In this document: positions 17,134 to 26,886 of the stretch, piece by piece | Position numbering within the stretch: the first letter of the stretch is position 1 | Layout of the letters: the number at the start of each line of letters is the position of its first letter | Assembly (NCBI GenBank): GCA_963765545.1 | Contig: CAVXWW010000004.1 | Span: forward strand, 1,922,001 to 1,986,000 | Length of the DNA: 64,000 nt | DNA from: JARRPM01 sp963765545 | GTDB taxonomy: Bacteria; Pseudomonadota; Gammaproteobacteria; Pseudomonadales; Halieaceae | Direction of reading: 5' to 3' | Notes under the pieces: model-generated | Told to the model about the DNA's origin: nothing | The model's input: the letters and a program-made list of their open reading frames with translations, nothing else | Database searches by the model: none | Made by a program: the position numbers and the translations under genes

Positions 17134-18390
17134 TCAGCTGTGACCACCCGCTTTCGCCTGGATTCTGGCTGCCAGTGCCGCCACCAATGGATTGGCGCTG
17201 AGACCGTGCAGCAGGACGCTGAGTATGATGGTAGACACTGCGGTATCGATAACGACACTGCCGCCGGGCAGCTTCTGGTTAATCACCATAACGGCAAATA
17301 CGATACTGGCCAGGCCCCTGGGACCAAACCAACCTACGAACAGCTTCTCAGCGGTATCCAGGCCCAATCCAGTCAGGACAATGAACACGGGGAGCATACG
17401 TATAACGGTTAGGCTCAGAACAGCGTAGAACACGCTCTGCCAGGTCAGGCTATCCACTCCGTGGCCAACCACAAGGGCCCCAAATGCTATCCAGGTCAGT
17501 AACGCCAGGGTATCACCCACACTTTCTGCCTCCAGCAGGCGCTTGTGGATGCCCTTGCTCTCTATGGCGCCGAAGAAAAGGCCGCCGACAAAGCAGGCGA
17601 TAAAGCCGCTGCCGCCCAGCCACTGGGCAACGGCAAAGCAGGCCACCGCGAGGGTGGGCAGGGTTACCTGCGTCCAGGATTTGGTCAGCCATTTACGACC
17701 CTCGACTGCCCTCAGCAACCTGATTGCGATCCAGGTCACGCCAACGCCGGTCAACGCCCCGATACCGACAGCCTGCGCCACCAGCTTTACCGCCAGTTCG
17801 GTGGTGTCCGCCCCGGCCCCGGCTTCCGATGCCAGGATGAGGAATATAAAAAGTATCGGGACGCAAATACCGTCGTTCAGGCCGCTTTCCACGTTCAGGC
17901 CCTCGCGTATCTTGCCCGGCACGGCAGGATCGGTAACCACGGCCTTACCCAGTGCTGCATCAGTGGGCGCGAGCATCACCGCCAGGATCGCGATCTCCAT
18001 CCAGCCCAGGGAATCAAACAGCAAGTAGCCGGTGACATAGCCCAGGCCAATCGTGAGGGGCAGGCCTACCAGAAGTAATCGCAGTGGAATCTTGTAGGAG
18101 TGTTCCAGTTCCCGCAGGTTCGATGATGCCGCGTCGGTGAAAAGAACCAGCGCAAGCGTCAGTTCCGCCAGTGTCCGCAGCCCTTCCGCGTCGATTGACA
18201 GGTGCAGCAGGTCCAGTCCGAGCGGGCCAACCGCCAGACCAAACAGCATAAATACCACTGCACCGTTTACCGGGGTGCGCGCCAGCGCACCACTGGTGAT
18301 GCTGTAAAAAAAAGTAAAGGCGGCGAGCAGGGCGAGGTTCTGGTAAATATCAGTCTCCGGTGGGCATACCAAAGGTGCCTGTAAGTGCAC
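17134..18390 (-). CDS. CPA1-family Na+(K+)/H+ antiporter
   Basis: The 418-aa protein is hydrophobic throughout, with about 12 predicted helices. The ion-binding motif of CPA1 exchangers is seen as LNVESGLNDGICVP near residue 170 (Asn-Asp pair, expected for electroneutral exchange), and APTDAALGKAVV lies before it. The first codon used here is GTG at 18390; the true start could be a few codons later. Whether Na+ or K+ is exchanged cannot be read off. It lies upstream of rnfB on the same strand but is separated by 200 bp. Confidence 0.85.
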   Translation of the reverse strand: MHLQAPLVCPPETDIYQNLALLAAFTFFYSITSGALARTPVNGAVVFMLFGLAVGPLGLDLLHLSIDAEGLRTLAELTLALVLFTDAASSNLRELEHSYKIPLRLLLVGLPLTIGLGYVTGYLLFDSLGWMEIAILAVMLAPTDAALGKAVVTDPAVPGKIREGLNVESGLNDGICVPILFIFLILASEAGAGADTTELAVKLVAQAVGIGALTGVGVTWIAIRLLRAVEGRKWLTKSWTQVTLPTLAVACFAVAQWLGGSGFIACFVGGLFFGAIESKGIHKRLLEAESVGDTLALLTWIAFGALVVGHGVDSLTWQSVFYAVLSLTVIRMLPVFIVLTGLGLDTAEKLFVGWFGPRGLASIVFAVMVINQKLPGGSVVIDTAVSTIILSVLLHGLSANPLVAALAARIQAKAGGHS

Positions 18391-18485
18391 TTTTCGCCAG
18401 GGCTAGGCAGATTAGAGGTCGCCGCATATCCTCGAAAATGTGGTCCATTTTCATCGGTGCCAGAGGGTAGCTCAACTGGCCCGCT

Positions 18486-19160
18486 TCATGATTTGTCACC
18501 TGGCTTATAACTGGCCAGGCGCAGACCTATCAGGCTGGCGACCAGCACGGTTGTATAAAATACGCCTATGGCCGCCTCCATAAAAGCCAGGAAGCGGGTG
18601 AGTGGCGCTGCGGGACTGATATCACCATATCCCAGTGTGGTGAGCGTCACCATGGAGTAATAACAGATAGTGCCCAGGTTTTCCTGCCAACTGACAGCGG
18701 GCAGCCCCTTCATGGAGCCGGGGAAGGTGTGTTCCACTATCAGATAGGCGAAGCCAAACCACAGCCCGACAAGCAGGTAGATACAGATGGCACCCAGAAT
18801 CGAATTGCGCGTGATGTCTCCTGTGAACATAACCTGCTTCCAGGCCATTTGAATTGTCAAAGTGAGAAACACCAGAATGGCAACCAGTTCAAATGGGGCA
18901 ACTACTCCACCTGCTACCATACTGTCGTAAAGCATCAGTGCGATAAAGAGCAGGCCTAAAACCAACTTGGGCTTGAACCACCGGCTACCGCTGCCTTCCA
19001 TGGACCATATCGCAATAATTACCGTCACCATCAGGCTCATGTTAATAAAGAGGTGAGCCTCGCCAAGATTGAGCTGATTGAAAAGTGCGCTACAAAACAG
19101 CAGCAATACAAGGACAGCCAGCAGCCAGCTGAAATTGTCATCTTTATTGGGCTTGAGCAT
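18486..19160 (-). CDS. Two-helix-pore potassium channel family protein
   Basis: The 224-aa membrane protein has a selectivity filter TLTTLGYGD near residues 172-180, between a re-entrant pore helix and a last membrane helix, as in bacterial Ion_trans_2 channels. Earlier helices (about residues 10-110) make it longer than a minimal KcsA-type channel. There is no C-terminal RCK or nucleotide-binding domain, since only about 44 residues follow the filter. It is probably a K+ leak or envelope-potential channel; ion selectivity is inferred from the filter. Confidence 0.8.
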   Translation of the reverse strand: MLKPNKDDNFSWLLAVLVLLLFCSALFNQLNLGEAHLFINMSLMVTVIIAIWSMEGSGSRWFKPKLVLGLLFIALMLYDSMVAGGVVAPFELVAILVFLTLTIQMAWKQVMFTGDITRNSILGAICIYLLVGLWFGFAYLIVEHTFPGSMKGLPAVSWQENLGTICYYSMVTLTTLGYGDISPAAPLTRFLAFMEAAIGVFYTTVLVASLIGLRLASYKPGDKS

Positions 19161-19266
19161 CAGGAGTCCCCGGTTCTGCGTAGTTGAGTGCGATTAACGG
19201 CTGGCGCTCACAATTTTAACACGCCGCTCATGGTGCAAAGACAGCGCCCGCCAAAATATCGTTCCG

Positions 19267-20481
19267 CTATTGCCAGCCCGGGAAGTGCATACCATTGCCA
19301 CGAACCAACAGCTCCCGCTGCGGATAGAAAAAGTCCATCAAGGCTTCCTGCTGCTCCATGGCGTCGCGGTATCCACAGGCGATCAGATCCTTGCAAAACT
19401 CGCCCTCGAACAGCAGGTAACTGGCCATGCTGGTCCCCCCCCCGGTGGGTGTGGCACCCGTCATCTTGAGAAGGCTGCGCATGGAGCGTGGCAGATTTTT
19501 GATATGCCTGGCCACCAGGTCACTGATTTCTATGCTCGGGTTGATACACAAAAAATCCACCATTTTCATCGAACCGGTGGAGGCATGCGGGTTCTCGTTG
19601 TTCACCATCCCCACCAGTTCATTGATCCTGGCAACATGCTCCATATCGTTTTCAAGCGCGTCGATGAAGGCGCTGTTGAAGACATGGCCCACCATTTTCG
19701 CAAGGGAAGGCGAGTGCTGCTCGTGCAGATCAGAGGGCGCGCGATTGGGATTGCCACTGACACCTATCACCAGGAGACGCTCCGCTCCAAGATGGATAGC
19801 GGAACTGATAGGCGCCACCTGGCGCAATGCACCATCGCCATAGTAGCTCTTGCCTATTTTGGCGGCGGGCAGCAGTGTAGGTATCGCCGATGACGCCAAC
19901 AGGTGATTGATATCCAGTCGGGTAGGAATACCGCGGCGCCTGGACTTACGCCAGCCCGGCAGCACATCGCCATCGAGGTTACTCTGGAAAAACGTTACCG
20001 ACTCGCCGTTGTCATAACTGGAGGCGGTAACACCAATGGCATCGAGTAGCCCCCCGCCAAGACGCCGTTCGAGATCACCGAAGTCTATGATTCTTGAAAG
20101 AAGTTCAGCCAGTGGCGCACTATTAAGCAGTGACAGAGGTTTATTCAGGCCTACACCCTGGTGGAACAGGGAGGCAAACAATCGCAGCACCCCGCCCAGC
20201 AAATCCAGGTAGCCCGCCTTGTATACCTGTTCTACGTGCAGGTTACTCCAGATACGCTCCACCTTCTTGACCGCGAGGCGGAAATTATTTGCCGATGCGC
20301 CCAGGGCGACCGCGTTGATCGCGCCCGCCGAGGTGCCGGTGATAATTGAAAAAGGATTGTGAGCGCGCTTGGGCAACAATTCGGCGGCCGCCTTGAGTAC
20401 ACCTACCTGGTATGCCGCGCGGGCACCACCGCCGGTAAGTACCAGCGCGGTTCGATCTGTGGCCGGTTGACGATGACTCAT
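19267..20481 (-). CDS. Patatin-like phospholipase
   Basis: About 404 aa from the ATG for MSHRQPATD; the frame continues upstream without a better start. It has the oxyanion loop LTGGGARAAYQVGVL, the nucleophile elbow GTSAG near residue 51, and the catalytic Asp in GDGALRQ near residue 205. These form the Ser-Asp dyad of patatin lipid acyl hydrolases. No signal peptide is evident, so it is probably cytoplasmic. It is divergent from the TonB receptor. Confidence 0.88.
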   Translation of the reverse strand: MSHRQPATDRTALVLTGGGARAAYQVGVLKAAAELLPKRAHNPFSIITGTSAGAINAVALGASANNFRLAVKKVERIWSNLHVEQVYKAGYLDLLGGVLRLFASLFHQGVGLNKPLSLLNSAPLAELLSRIIDFGDLERRLGGGLLDAIGVTASSYDNGESVTFFQSNLDGDVLPGWRKSRRRGIPTRLDINHLLASSAIPTLLPAAKIGKSYYGDGALRQVAPISSAIHLGAERLLVIGVSGNPNRAPSDLHEQHSPSLAKMVGHVFNSAFIDALENDMEHVARINELVGMVNNENPHASTGSMKMVDFLCINPSIEISDLVARHIKNLPRSMRSLLKMTGATPTGGGTSMASYLLFEGEFCKDLIACGYRDAMEQQEALMDFFYPQRELLVRGNGMHFPGWQ

Positions 20482-20542
20482 TAACTTACCTCCCCTGTCG
20501 GGGCAGACTATCACAGAGTCTCGCAGGGAAAATCCTGGCATG

Positions 20543-20566
20543 GGAATAAGTCCATTTATTTATTCC
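20543..20566. promoter_or_regulatory. Palindrome in the patatin/TonB receptor intergenic region
   Basis: A 7-bp inverted repeat, GGAATAA-N10-TTATTCC, lies in the 218-bp region between the two divergent genes. Its size suits a dimeric repressor, but nothing else supports it. I see no convincing -35/-10 pair attached to it. Confidence 0.3.
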
Positions 20567-20699
20567 ATACCGGCTAAAGGGTATCTTCCGCATTGACCGA
20601 CCCCTGTCTGTTTGAGATGCTCAAGCCATACCATGGCTGCCTTGACTCTCGCAGGCAGCGTCGGACAAAAGAATAATTAATAATAAGAGGGAATGGTCA

Positions 20700-23423
20700 G
20701 TGGCGAAGCCTGCACAGCGAACCGGCAAATATCAACTGACCGCGGCCATTGTTACGGCATGCGGACTTGGCGGCACAGCACCGGCCTGGGCTCAACTGGA
20801 AGAGGTTGTGGTCACCGCGCAAAAACGCTCGGAAAACCTGCAGAACGTACCCATAGCCATAACGGCGTTTGACGCAGAGGCCATGGAGGCAAAGCAGATC
20901 ACCACAGTACAGGACCTGCGCTTTACCGCGCCCAATGTCAGTTACAGCAAGGGCAATTTCACCGGCAGTAACTTCAAGATACGCGGCATCGGCCAGGACC
21001 TGGTAGCGGCCACCTCCGATGCGGGTGTGGGCATTCATATCAACGATGTGCCGCTGCAGGATCCGCGCCTGTACGAAACCGAATACTACGACATAGAACA
21101 GTTGGTGGTGTTGCGCGGCCCTCAGGGAACGCTCTACGGTCGCAATTCCACCGGGGGTGCGGTCAACATGATTACCAATCGCGCCAGCCTGGATGAAATG
21201 AGCGGCAATATCGAAGGCCAGTATGGCAACCACGACAGCATCCGACTGAAGGGCATGATCAACATTCCGTTGGGCGAGACCCTGGCCGTGCGCTTTGCCG
21301 GCATCAGCCTGCAGCGCGACGGCTACACCCGGAACCTGGTGACAGGCAACGACATCGACGACCGGGACCAGTGGTCCCTGCGTGGCTCGCTGCAATGGCA
21401 GCCGAGCGAGAATACGACGATCAATTTCATGGCGTCCTACATGGACGAGGACAGCAGCAGGACGCGCAGCCCCAAACAGTTATGCCACAATGACCCCTCG
21501 GGCCTGCTGGGCTGCCTGCCGGACAAGCTGACCAACGATGCGGTCAACCCGCTGGCGCAATTAACCGGCATTATCCCCAGCCGACTGGGCCCCCTGGGAC
21601 CACAACCGGGCCTGGCCAATGACACCGCAGGTGTGCCGAAGTCGTTGCGCAAGGTGTCCGCGGATACCGACCCGGAGTACCAGAGCGATGAGACCCTGGC
21701 CATTTTGCGCCTTGAACACCAGTTCAAGCGCCACGAACTGACCATGATTACCAGCTATCACGATACCTCATTGCGTTCACAGCAGGATTACACAATGAAC
21801 GCCAGCGACGTGGAGTTCTTCCCCTCCCCGTTGCTTGAAAGCCTGGCACCGATCACTTACGCCACCTACTTTGCCGACAACCAGCTGCCTATCTCAAGAC
21901 AGTCGCGCACCAACACGGGGATTGTGGGCGGCAATATAGCCGGGCGCAGCAATTCACTTGATGGTTATGACATTTCGTCAGCCAACACCGAGCAGTACAC
22001 ATTTGAAGCCAACCTGGCGTCAAACTACGAGGGACCTCTCAACTTCATGGGGGGAGTATTTGCCCTCAACGCGGATATCGATAACGACTACTGGGTGATC
22101 GCAAACGGACTGGACTACTTCTCGGTGGTACTGCCCGCGGTGCCACTGTCACTGGGCGGCCTGATCGGTGTGGATGGCCTGGGCTGGGTCAGCCCCAGCT
22201 TCCACAATACCACCAAGAGTTATGAACTGGAGTCCAGCGCTGCTTTCGGTGAGCTCTACTACGCGCTTACCGATGAACTCAAGCTCACCACCGGGGTGCG
22301 CTATACCCGCGACAAAAAGAAATTGCACGACGCCGCCTACCTGTTTGACTTCGGCGCTGACGACCTGCCGATTCTGCAGGCCTTCGGCGCCGACGAGGAC
22401 CTGTCCGCGGCTGCACCCGAGCGCAGGGACGACGAAGAGTGGGAGGAGTGGACCGGGCGAGTAGTGCTGGACTGGGCGCCGCAGATGAGCTGGAGCGACG
22501 AAACCCTGTTCTACGGCTCCTATTCGCGCGGCTACAAGGGCGGTGGCTTCAATCCCGCCTTCGATCCCAGAGAGTTCCCGGACACTGCGCTCACCTTCGA
22601 GCCAGAGTACGTCAACGCGTTCGAAGTAGGCACCAAAAACCAGCTGTTCGATAATCGACTACAGGCCAACCTCACTGCGTTCTACTACGATTACAGTGAT
22701 TTGCAGATCTCACGCGTGATCAACCGCACCTCATTTAATGAAAATACGGATGCCGAAATCTACGGACTCGAATCAGAATTCGTGTTCGCACCCACCAGCA
22801 ACTGGCTGTTCAACGCCAATATCGCACTGCTTGATACGGCGATCAGGGACTACGAGTCGGTTGACACCCGGGACCCCAACCAGGGGCGCAGCGATACCAC
22901 GCTGATCAAGGACAACACCAATGCCTCCAACTGTGTGGTATTTCATAACGGCGCCGCGGCCCCGGACATGCCGCAGCTCAACGACTGCACCAACCTCACC
23001 CTGACCGACGGCAGCCCGCTGCCGGAGCCCTACCAGGTCGGAACCGGAGTAGAGGTAGACCTGGACGGCAATGAGCTCAAGAATTCCCCATCGACCACAG
23101 TCAGCCTTGGCGCGCAATATACCTGGGACATGGATAGAGTGAATGTTTCAGTAAGGCTGGACTATTACTGGCAGGATGAAATGTGGGGCCGGGAATTCAA
23201 CCGCGACCCTATCGACAAGATTGACTCTTTCGATGTGTGGAACGCCCAGGCCACCCTCGCATCAAGCCAGAACAGCTGGTATGTAAGAGCATTTATCAAG
23301 AATATTACCGACAGCGATGCCCTGGCCGGGATGTATGTTACCGACCCCTCCTCCGGGTTATTTACCAATGTGTTCCCGATAGAGCCACGCCTGTACGGCA
23401 TGACCCTGGGTTACAACTTCTGA
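20700..23423 (+). CDS. TonB-dependent outer-membrane receptor
   Basis: The 907-aa protein has an N-terminal signal peptide ending near AWA-QLEEVVVTA, the TonB-box-like EEVVVTAQKR, the plug domain (VPIAITAFDAEAM, RGPQGTLYGRNSTGG) and a long beta-barrel ending in YGMTLGYNF with a terminal Phe. The GTG start at 20700 is chosen because AAGAGGGA precedes it by about 8 nt; an ATG at 20693 is out of frame. It belongs to the large class of sphingomonad/Halieaceae-type receptors taking up complex organic molecules rather than classic siderophores. The substrate is not known. Confidence 0.93.
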   Translation: MAKPAQRTGKYQLTAAIVTACGLGGTAPAWAQLEEVVVTAQKRSENLQNVPIAITAFDAEAMEAKQITTVQDLRFTAPNVSYSKGNFTGSNFKIRGIGQDLVAATSDAGVGIHINDVPLQDPRLYETEYYDIEQLVVLRGPQGTLYGRNSTGGAVNMITNRASLDEMSGNIEGQYGNHDSIRLKGMINIPLGETLAVRFAGISLQRDGYTRNLVTGNDIDDRDQWSLRGSLQWQPSENTTINFMASYMDEDSSRTRSPKQLCHNDPSGLLGCLPDKLTNDAVNPLAQLTGIIPSRLGPLGPQPGLANDTAGVPKSLRKVSADTDPEYQSDETLAILRLEHQFKRHELTMITSYHDTSLRSQQDYTMNASDVEFFPSPLLESLAPITYATYFADNQLPISRQSRTNTGIVGGNIAGRSNSLDGYDISSANTEQYTFEANLASNYEGPLNFMGGVFALNADIDNDYWVIANGLDYFSVVLPAVPLSLGGLIGVDGLGWVSPSFHNTTKSYELESSAAFGELYYALTDELKLTTGVRYTRDKKKLHDAAYLFDFGADDLPILQAFGADEDLSAAAPERRDDEEWEEWTGRVVLDWAPQMSWSDETLFYGSYSRGYKGGGFNPAFDPREFPDTALTFEPEYVNAFEVGTKNQLFDNRLQANLTAFYYDYSDLQISRVINRTSFNENTDAEIYGLESEFVFAPTSNWLFNANIALLDTAIRDYESVDTRDPNQGRSDTTLIKDNTNASNCVVFHNGAAAPDMPQLNDCTNLTLTDGSPLPEPYQVGTGVEVDLDGNELKNSPSTTVSLGAQYTWDMDRVNVSVRLDYYWQDEMWGREFNRDPIDKIDSFDVWNAQATLASSQNSWYVRAFIKNITDSDALAGMYVTDPSSGLFTNVFPIEPRLYGMTLGYNF

Positions 23424-23425
23424 GC

Positions 23426-24580
23426 TCAGAAGGCGATTGGATAGACCAGCTTGCTCTCGGCGAGCACGTCAGGCTTCACCACGCGCCTGTCCTTACCCTG
23501 CCACTGCAGCAGGTAATTGCTCTTCCCCACCTGGCGACCCTGGGCATCTACCTTGTAAATGCCCAGTAGCGAATTGAAAGTCATGCTGTGTAACTGGTCT
23601 CGCACCCCGGCATGCTCAGTGGTGCCAGCCAGGCGCACCGCCGCCTCAATAACCTGGCCTCCGCTGTAACCCAGTGCGGCGTATGCGCCCGGGTTAAGGC
23701 CGTACAGCTTGCGATAGCGGTAGGCGAAGTCCTGTGCTCCCGGCAGCCGGATACCGCGCAACCACTGGGTCACACCGGTCACGCCCTCCGCATCATCGGG
23801 CAGCATCTGGCCGAACTCCGCCAGGGATGCAGCAACCCCGAATACCAGCATCTTGGGTTCCGCACCTACCTGCTTCAGGGATTTGATAAGATCCACTGCG
23901 CCTTCGAGATAGGCAATAGCCATTATCATGTCGGCGTCGGCTGCGGCCAGGCGCTTTGCCATGGCAGGGATAGAGTCCAGATCATTTGCCGACTCATCAA
24001 GCACAATCTGTATGCCCAGCTCCTGTGCCTTGCTGTGAACCCCGGGCACCACATCCCGGGTAAAATCGGTCTCGCCATATACCAGCGCCATGGTTTTCGC
24101 GCCCTGCGCGACGGCTGTTTCAATAGCGATATCCATATAACGAGTGGACGGGGTGTCCAGCCCGACGATATTCCGGTAGCCCTGCTCCCAGATCGCATCG
24201 GCGGAAGCGCCCAGGGTAAGCATGGGGAAATTATTGGCTTCGGCCACCTGGCTTGCCGCCATGGTGATATCGGAGGAATAGGGTCCGATCAACAGGTCTA
24301 CCTTGTCCTGCTCTATCAGCTTCTGGTAGAGCTTGGCACTGGTGGCCGGGTCGGAACCGTCATCATAGTGCACCAGTTCCACCCGCCGGCCCAGTAGTTC
24401 CCCGCGAGCGTTCACATCACCCACCCACATCTGCAGGCCTCGCAACTGGTTGGTGCCAAATTCCATCAATGGGCCGCTGAGGGACTGGGTCGTGCCAATC
24501 CTGATCGATTCAGCAGCAAAGGCCCCCGCCGCCAGTGTCAGGGCAAGGGTACATAGTGTAAGGAGCAGGTTACGAATCAC
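23426..24580 (-). CDS. Periplasmic branched-chain-amino-acid-type ABC substrate-binding protein
   Basis: The 384-aa protein starts with a signal peptide (cleavage near AFAAES) and continues with a type I periplasmic-binding fold: IRIGTTQSLSGPLMEFG, VDLLIGPYSSDI, YGETDFTRDVV and GYSGGQVIEAAV. Such LivJ-like proteins bind amino acids, aromatic acids or other small ligands. No permease or ATPase genes are adjacent, so it is an orphan, perhaps a sensor or a shared transporter component. It follows mlaA by 12 bp, as third gene of an envelope-related trio. Its stop lies in a palindrome shared with the convergent TonB receptor stop. Confidence 0.85.
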   Translation of the reverse strand: MIRNLLLTLCTLALTLAAGAFAAESIRIGTTQSLSGPLMEFGTNQLRGLQMWVGDVNARGELLGRRVELVHYDDGSDPATSAKLYQKLIEQDKVDLLIGPYSSDITMAASQVAEANNFPMLTLGASADAIWEQGYRNIVGLDTPSTRYMDIAIETAVAQGAKTMALVYGETDFTRDVVPGVHSKAQELGIQIVLDESANDLDSIPAMAKRLAAADADMIMAIAYLEGAVDLIKSLKQVGAEPKMLVFGVAASLAEFGQMLPDDAEGVTGVTQWLRGIRLPGAQDFAYRYRKLYGLNPGAYAALGYSGGQVIEAAVRLAGTTEHAGVRDQLHSMTFNSLLGIYKVDAQGRQVGKSNYLLQWQGKDRRVVKPDVLAESKLVYPIAF

Positions 24581-24592
24581 GGTGATCCCCGA

Positions 24593-25342
24593 TTACTTTT
24601 CTACGTCAAGTTCGCGCTTGGTCGAGTACAACCAACGCACAGTCTGGTATTCAAAAGCCGATCCGGTTTCATAATACCGGAACGAGGTGTTCTCACGGGT
24701 ATCAATACTGTCAAACAGGAAGGCGGTGGCTCGCACTGGCTGGGCAAGCAGGTCATCCTGGATATAGTTTTGTAACACAAAATCGGGGAACAGGCCGATA
24801 CCGTCGCGGACGTTGGAGGGTCCAAGCAGTGGCAACACCAGATAGGGTCCGGTGCCTACCCCCCAATGACCCAGGGTCTGGCCGAAATCCTCATCCGGTT
24901 TGGCCATACCCATGCTAGTGGCCACATCAATCAGGCCGAACAAACCGATAGTACTGTTGACCAACACCCGCCCGGTACTCTGGGCAAACTTGGTGGGACT
25001 GGCCTGCAGCAAGGAGTTGGCCATGCTGCGTACGTCCCTGAAGTTTTCAAAGAAGTTATGTACACCGGCGCGCGCGGGGCGAGGCACAACAGCCTGCCAC
25101 CCCCTGACCACAGGCAGGAATACCCACTGGTCAAAATGGTAGTTGAAGTTGTAGATACGTTTGTTCATGCCCTCCCAGGGGTCATAAACAAACGTAACAT
25201 TTACCGCATCCGCCGGCACAATTCGATGGGCAGAGAAAACCGGTTCCGGGTAGCTCGTTTCAGGCTGAGGTGGTGTGGAACTGCACGCTCCCAGCAACAG
25301 AATCAGCGGCAGTGCGACGGCGCGTAACATAATCGAATTCAT
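24593..25342 (-). CDS. mlaA: MlaA (VacJ) family outer-membrane phospholipid lipoprotein
   Basis: The 249-aa protein has a lipoprotein signal with lipobox LLGAC and then the MlaA core: YDPWEGMNKRIYNFNYHFD, ARAGVHNFFENFRDV, LVNSTIGLFGLIDVA, DFGQTLGHWGVGTGPYLVLP and GPSNVRDGIG. MlaA removes mislocalised phospholipids from the outer leaflet of the outer membrane. Its start overlaps the upstream hydrolase stop as TGATG. The usual mlaFEDCB genes are not nearby, which is common. Confidence 0.94.
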   Translation of the reverse strand: MNSIMLRAVALPLILLLGACSSTPPQPETSYPEPVFSAHRIVPADAVNVTFVYDPWEGMNKRIYNFNYHFDQWVFLPVVRGWQAVVPRPARAGVHNFFENFRDVRSMANSLLQASPTKFAQSTGRVLVNSTIGLFGLIDVATSMGMAKPDEDFGQTLGHWGVGTGPYLVLPLLGPSNVRDGIGLFPDFVLQNYIQDDLLAQPVRATAFLFDSIDTRENTSFRYYETGSAFEYQTVRWLYSTKRELDVEK

Positions 25343-26637
25343 CAGTGCGCCCCCTCGGTAAAGGTGGAGACCATACGAGTGACATTATCGCGGTAATTCA
25401 TGTTGCCGCAGTGGCCCCCGATCGGATAGATGGTGGCCCGCTCGCCAAATACCTCATTGAAAAACTCGATTTCGCCAGGTTCCAGAATAATATCGTTCTG
25501 GTTATGCATCACCGTGATCTTCTGAGAACTGCGCAGGTAGTCAGCAATCCCCCTCAGACTGATAGCCGAGATAAACTCATCCCTGGACATATCGGGATAG
25601 TCTGCCTTGTAGAACGGGTAAAAAAAGTCGTGATAGTAGTCTGTAAAGCCCAGTCGAGTGACAACCTGATCATACACCGTCAGGTCCGCGTAGCGGTCCA
25701 GGACAAGACCCTTGGGTTTGACATAGCCAAAATCGGTCATCACATCCGAGGTGAACACCAGGGAACCGGAGGATATGCGGAAGGAAACGCCAATAAGCGC
25801 TGCCAGCTCCTCATCCTTAAGATCCATGGCCTTATAGGCCTGGTACAGAAAGTCTCCGCCTATGTCGTCCTGATCCTTGTAAATCTTGCTAAAGCCCTCA
25901 ACCAGCTTATTGAAAAACTCGTCAAAATTGTCTTCGCCTCCCGGGATGTTCTCGACCATCCGGTCCAGCAGGGAAATCGAGTTATATAGGGACACCGGAG
26001 GATTGATCAGCAGCACGCGCCTGAAGTTAAAGGACTTGCGTTCTTCATCCAGCTTGGCGACAAAGGCGGAGTTGAAAGCGCCCAGGCTGTAGCCGGTAAG
26101 GTTGAACGAGGTCACCTCGATGTCACCTTTAAGCTTGTTGGTGATCATCTCCATCACCCGGTAGAGATCTTCCGCGTCTTTCTCGGCGTGGCCAACGACC
26201 CCGGTGCTGGATGCCGAGCTGACGAAATTGGGGAAGGTGGGGGAAGACAGGGAAATGACATGAAAACCGGCCTTGTAGAATGCCCTGGCCATATTGAGGT
26301 TCTTGCCCCCGTTAAATGCGGCCCCCGTGCCGGCGATCAGAAAAATAAGGGGCGCCGGGCGCTTCTGCAGGACCTCACCATAGATCATCTCCTGCCCGTA
26401 CCAGATCAAGTCCGGCAGTTGGCGCTCTGGAAAAACATCGAGCCTGCGCTTCTTGAACGGGATAGTTTTCGGCAAATCCGCCTCGAAACCCTCCGGGGTG
26501 CCCACCACGGTCGCAACAAACCTATCCGTCAGAGGATAGCCGTAGTCTTCAACTGTGGCGGTGGCGGAGGCGAGAGAAGCGAGCAACGACAGGCAAGACC
26601 CAACGAGGAGTCGCTGTACAAAGTTTGTGGTAATCAC
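25342..26637 (-). CDS. Exported alpha/beta-hydrolase-fold protein of unknown specificity
   Basis: About 431 aa if read from the GTG at 26637, which places a signal-peptide-like stretch (RLLVGSCLSLLASLASATA) at the N-terminus; an ATG at 26694 is an in-frame alternative. An oxyanion-type segment APLIFLIAGTGAAFNGG precedes the nucleophile elbow LTGYSLGAFNSAF near residue 183. A catalytic His may lie in the C-terminal YPIGGHCGNMNYR. It is probably a periplasmic lipase or esterase. Overlap with mlaA and divergence from pldA argue for a role in envelope lipid turnover. I cannot assign a named family. Confidence 0.75.
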   Translation of the reverse strand: MITTNFVQRLLVGSCLSLLASLASATATVEDYGYPLTDRFVATVVGTPEGFEADLPKTIPFKKRRLDVFPERQLPDLIWYGQEMIYGEVLQKRPAPLIFLIAGTGAAFNGGKNLNMARAFYKAGFHVISLSSPTFPNFVSSASSTGVVGHAEKDAEDLYRVMEMITNKLKGDIEVTSFNLTGYSLGAFNSAFVAKLDEERKSFNFRRVLLINPPVSLYNSISLLDRMVENIPGGEDNFDEFFNKLVEGFSKIYKDQDDIGGDFLYQAYKAMDLKDEELAALIGVSFRISSGSLVFTSDVMTDFGYVKPKGLVLDRYADLTVYDQVVTRLGFTDYYHDFFYPFYKADYPDMSRDEFISAISLRGIADYLRSSQKITVMHNQNDIILEPGEIEFFNEVFGERATIYPIGGHCGNMNYRDNVTRMVSTFTEGAH

Positions 26638-26886
26638 ATGAAGTCCAGAATGTCCCCAGTACGAAAAATCATTTTGGCACGAAATTTTCACCAAATCACC
26701 CGTTTATTGGCCTCGTTCAATCTACATCCCCTGATTGGTCCACTTAAAACGACCACTTCGGTGCGCACTTGCCACATCCGTCCAGCGTAAACACAACTAT
26801 TACAACATTCCACAGACATCGCGTGCAGAGCGCCGCCCGCTCGCATACAGTCTGCCTCAACGCCAACCCTCCAGGAGGGTACCGCA

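Noticed and set aside
20693..20700. ATG at 20693 as start of the TonB receptor
   Set aside because: It is out of frame; the GTG at 20700 is in frame and well spaced from AAGAGGGA.
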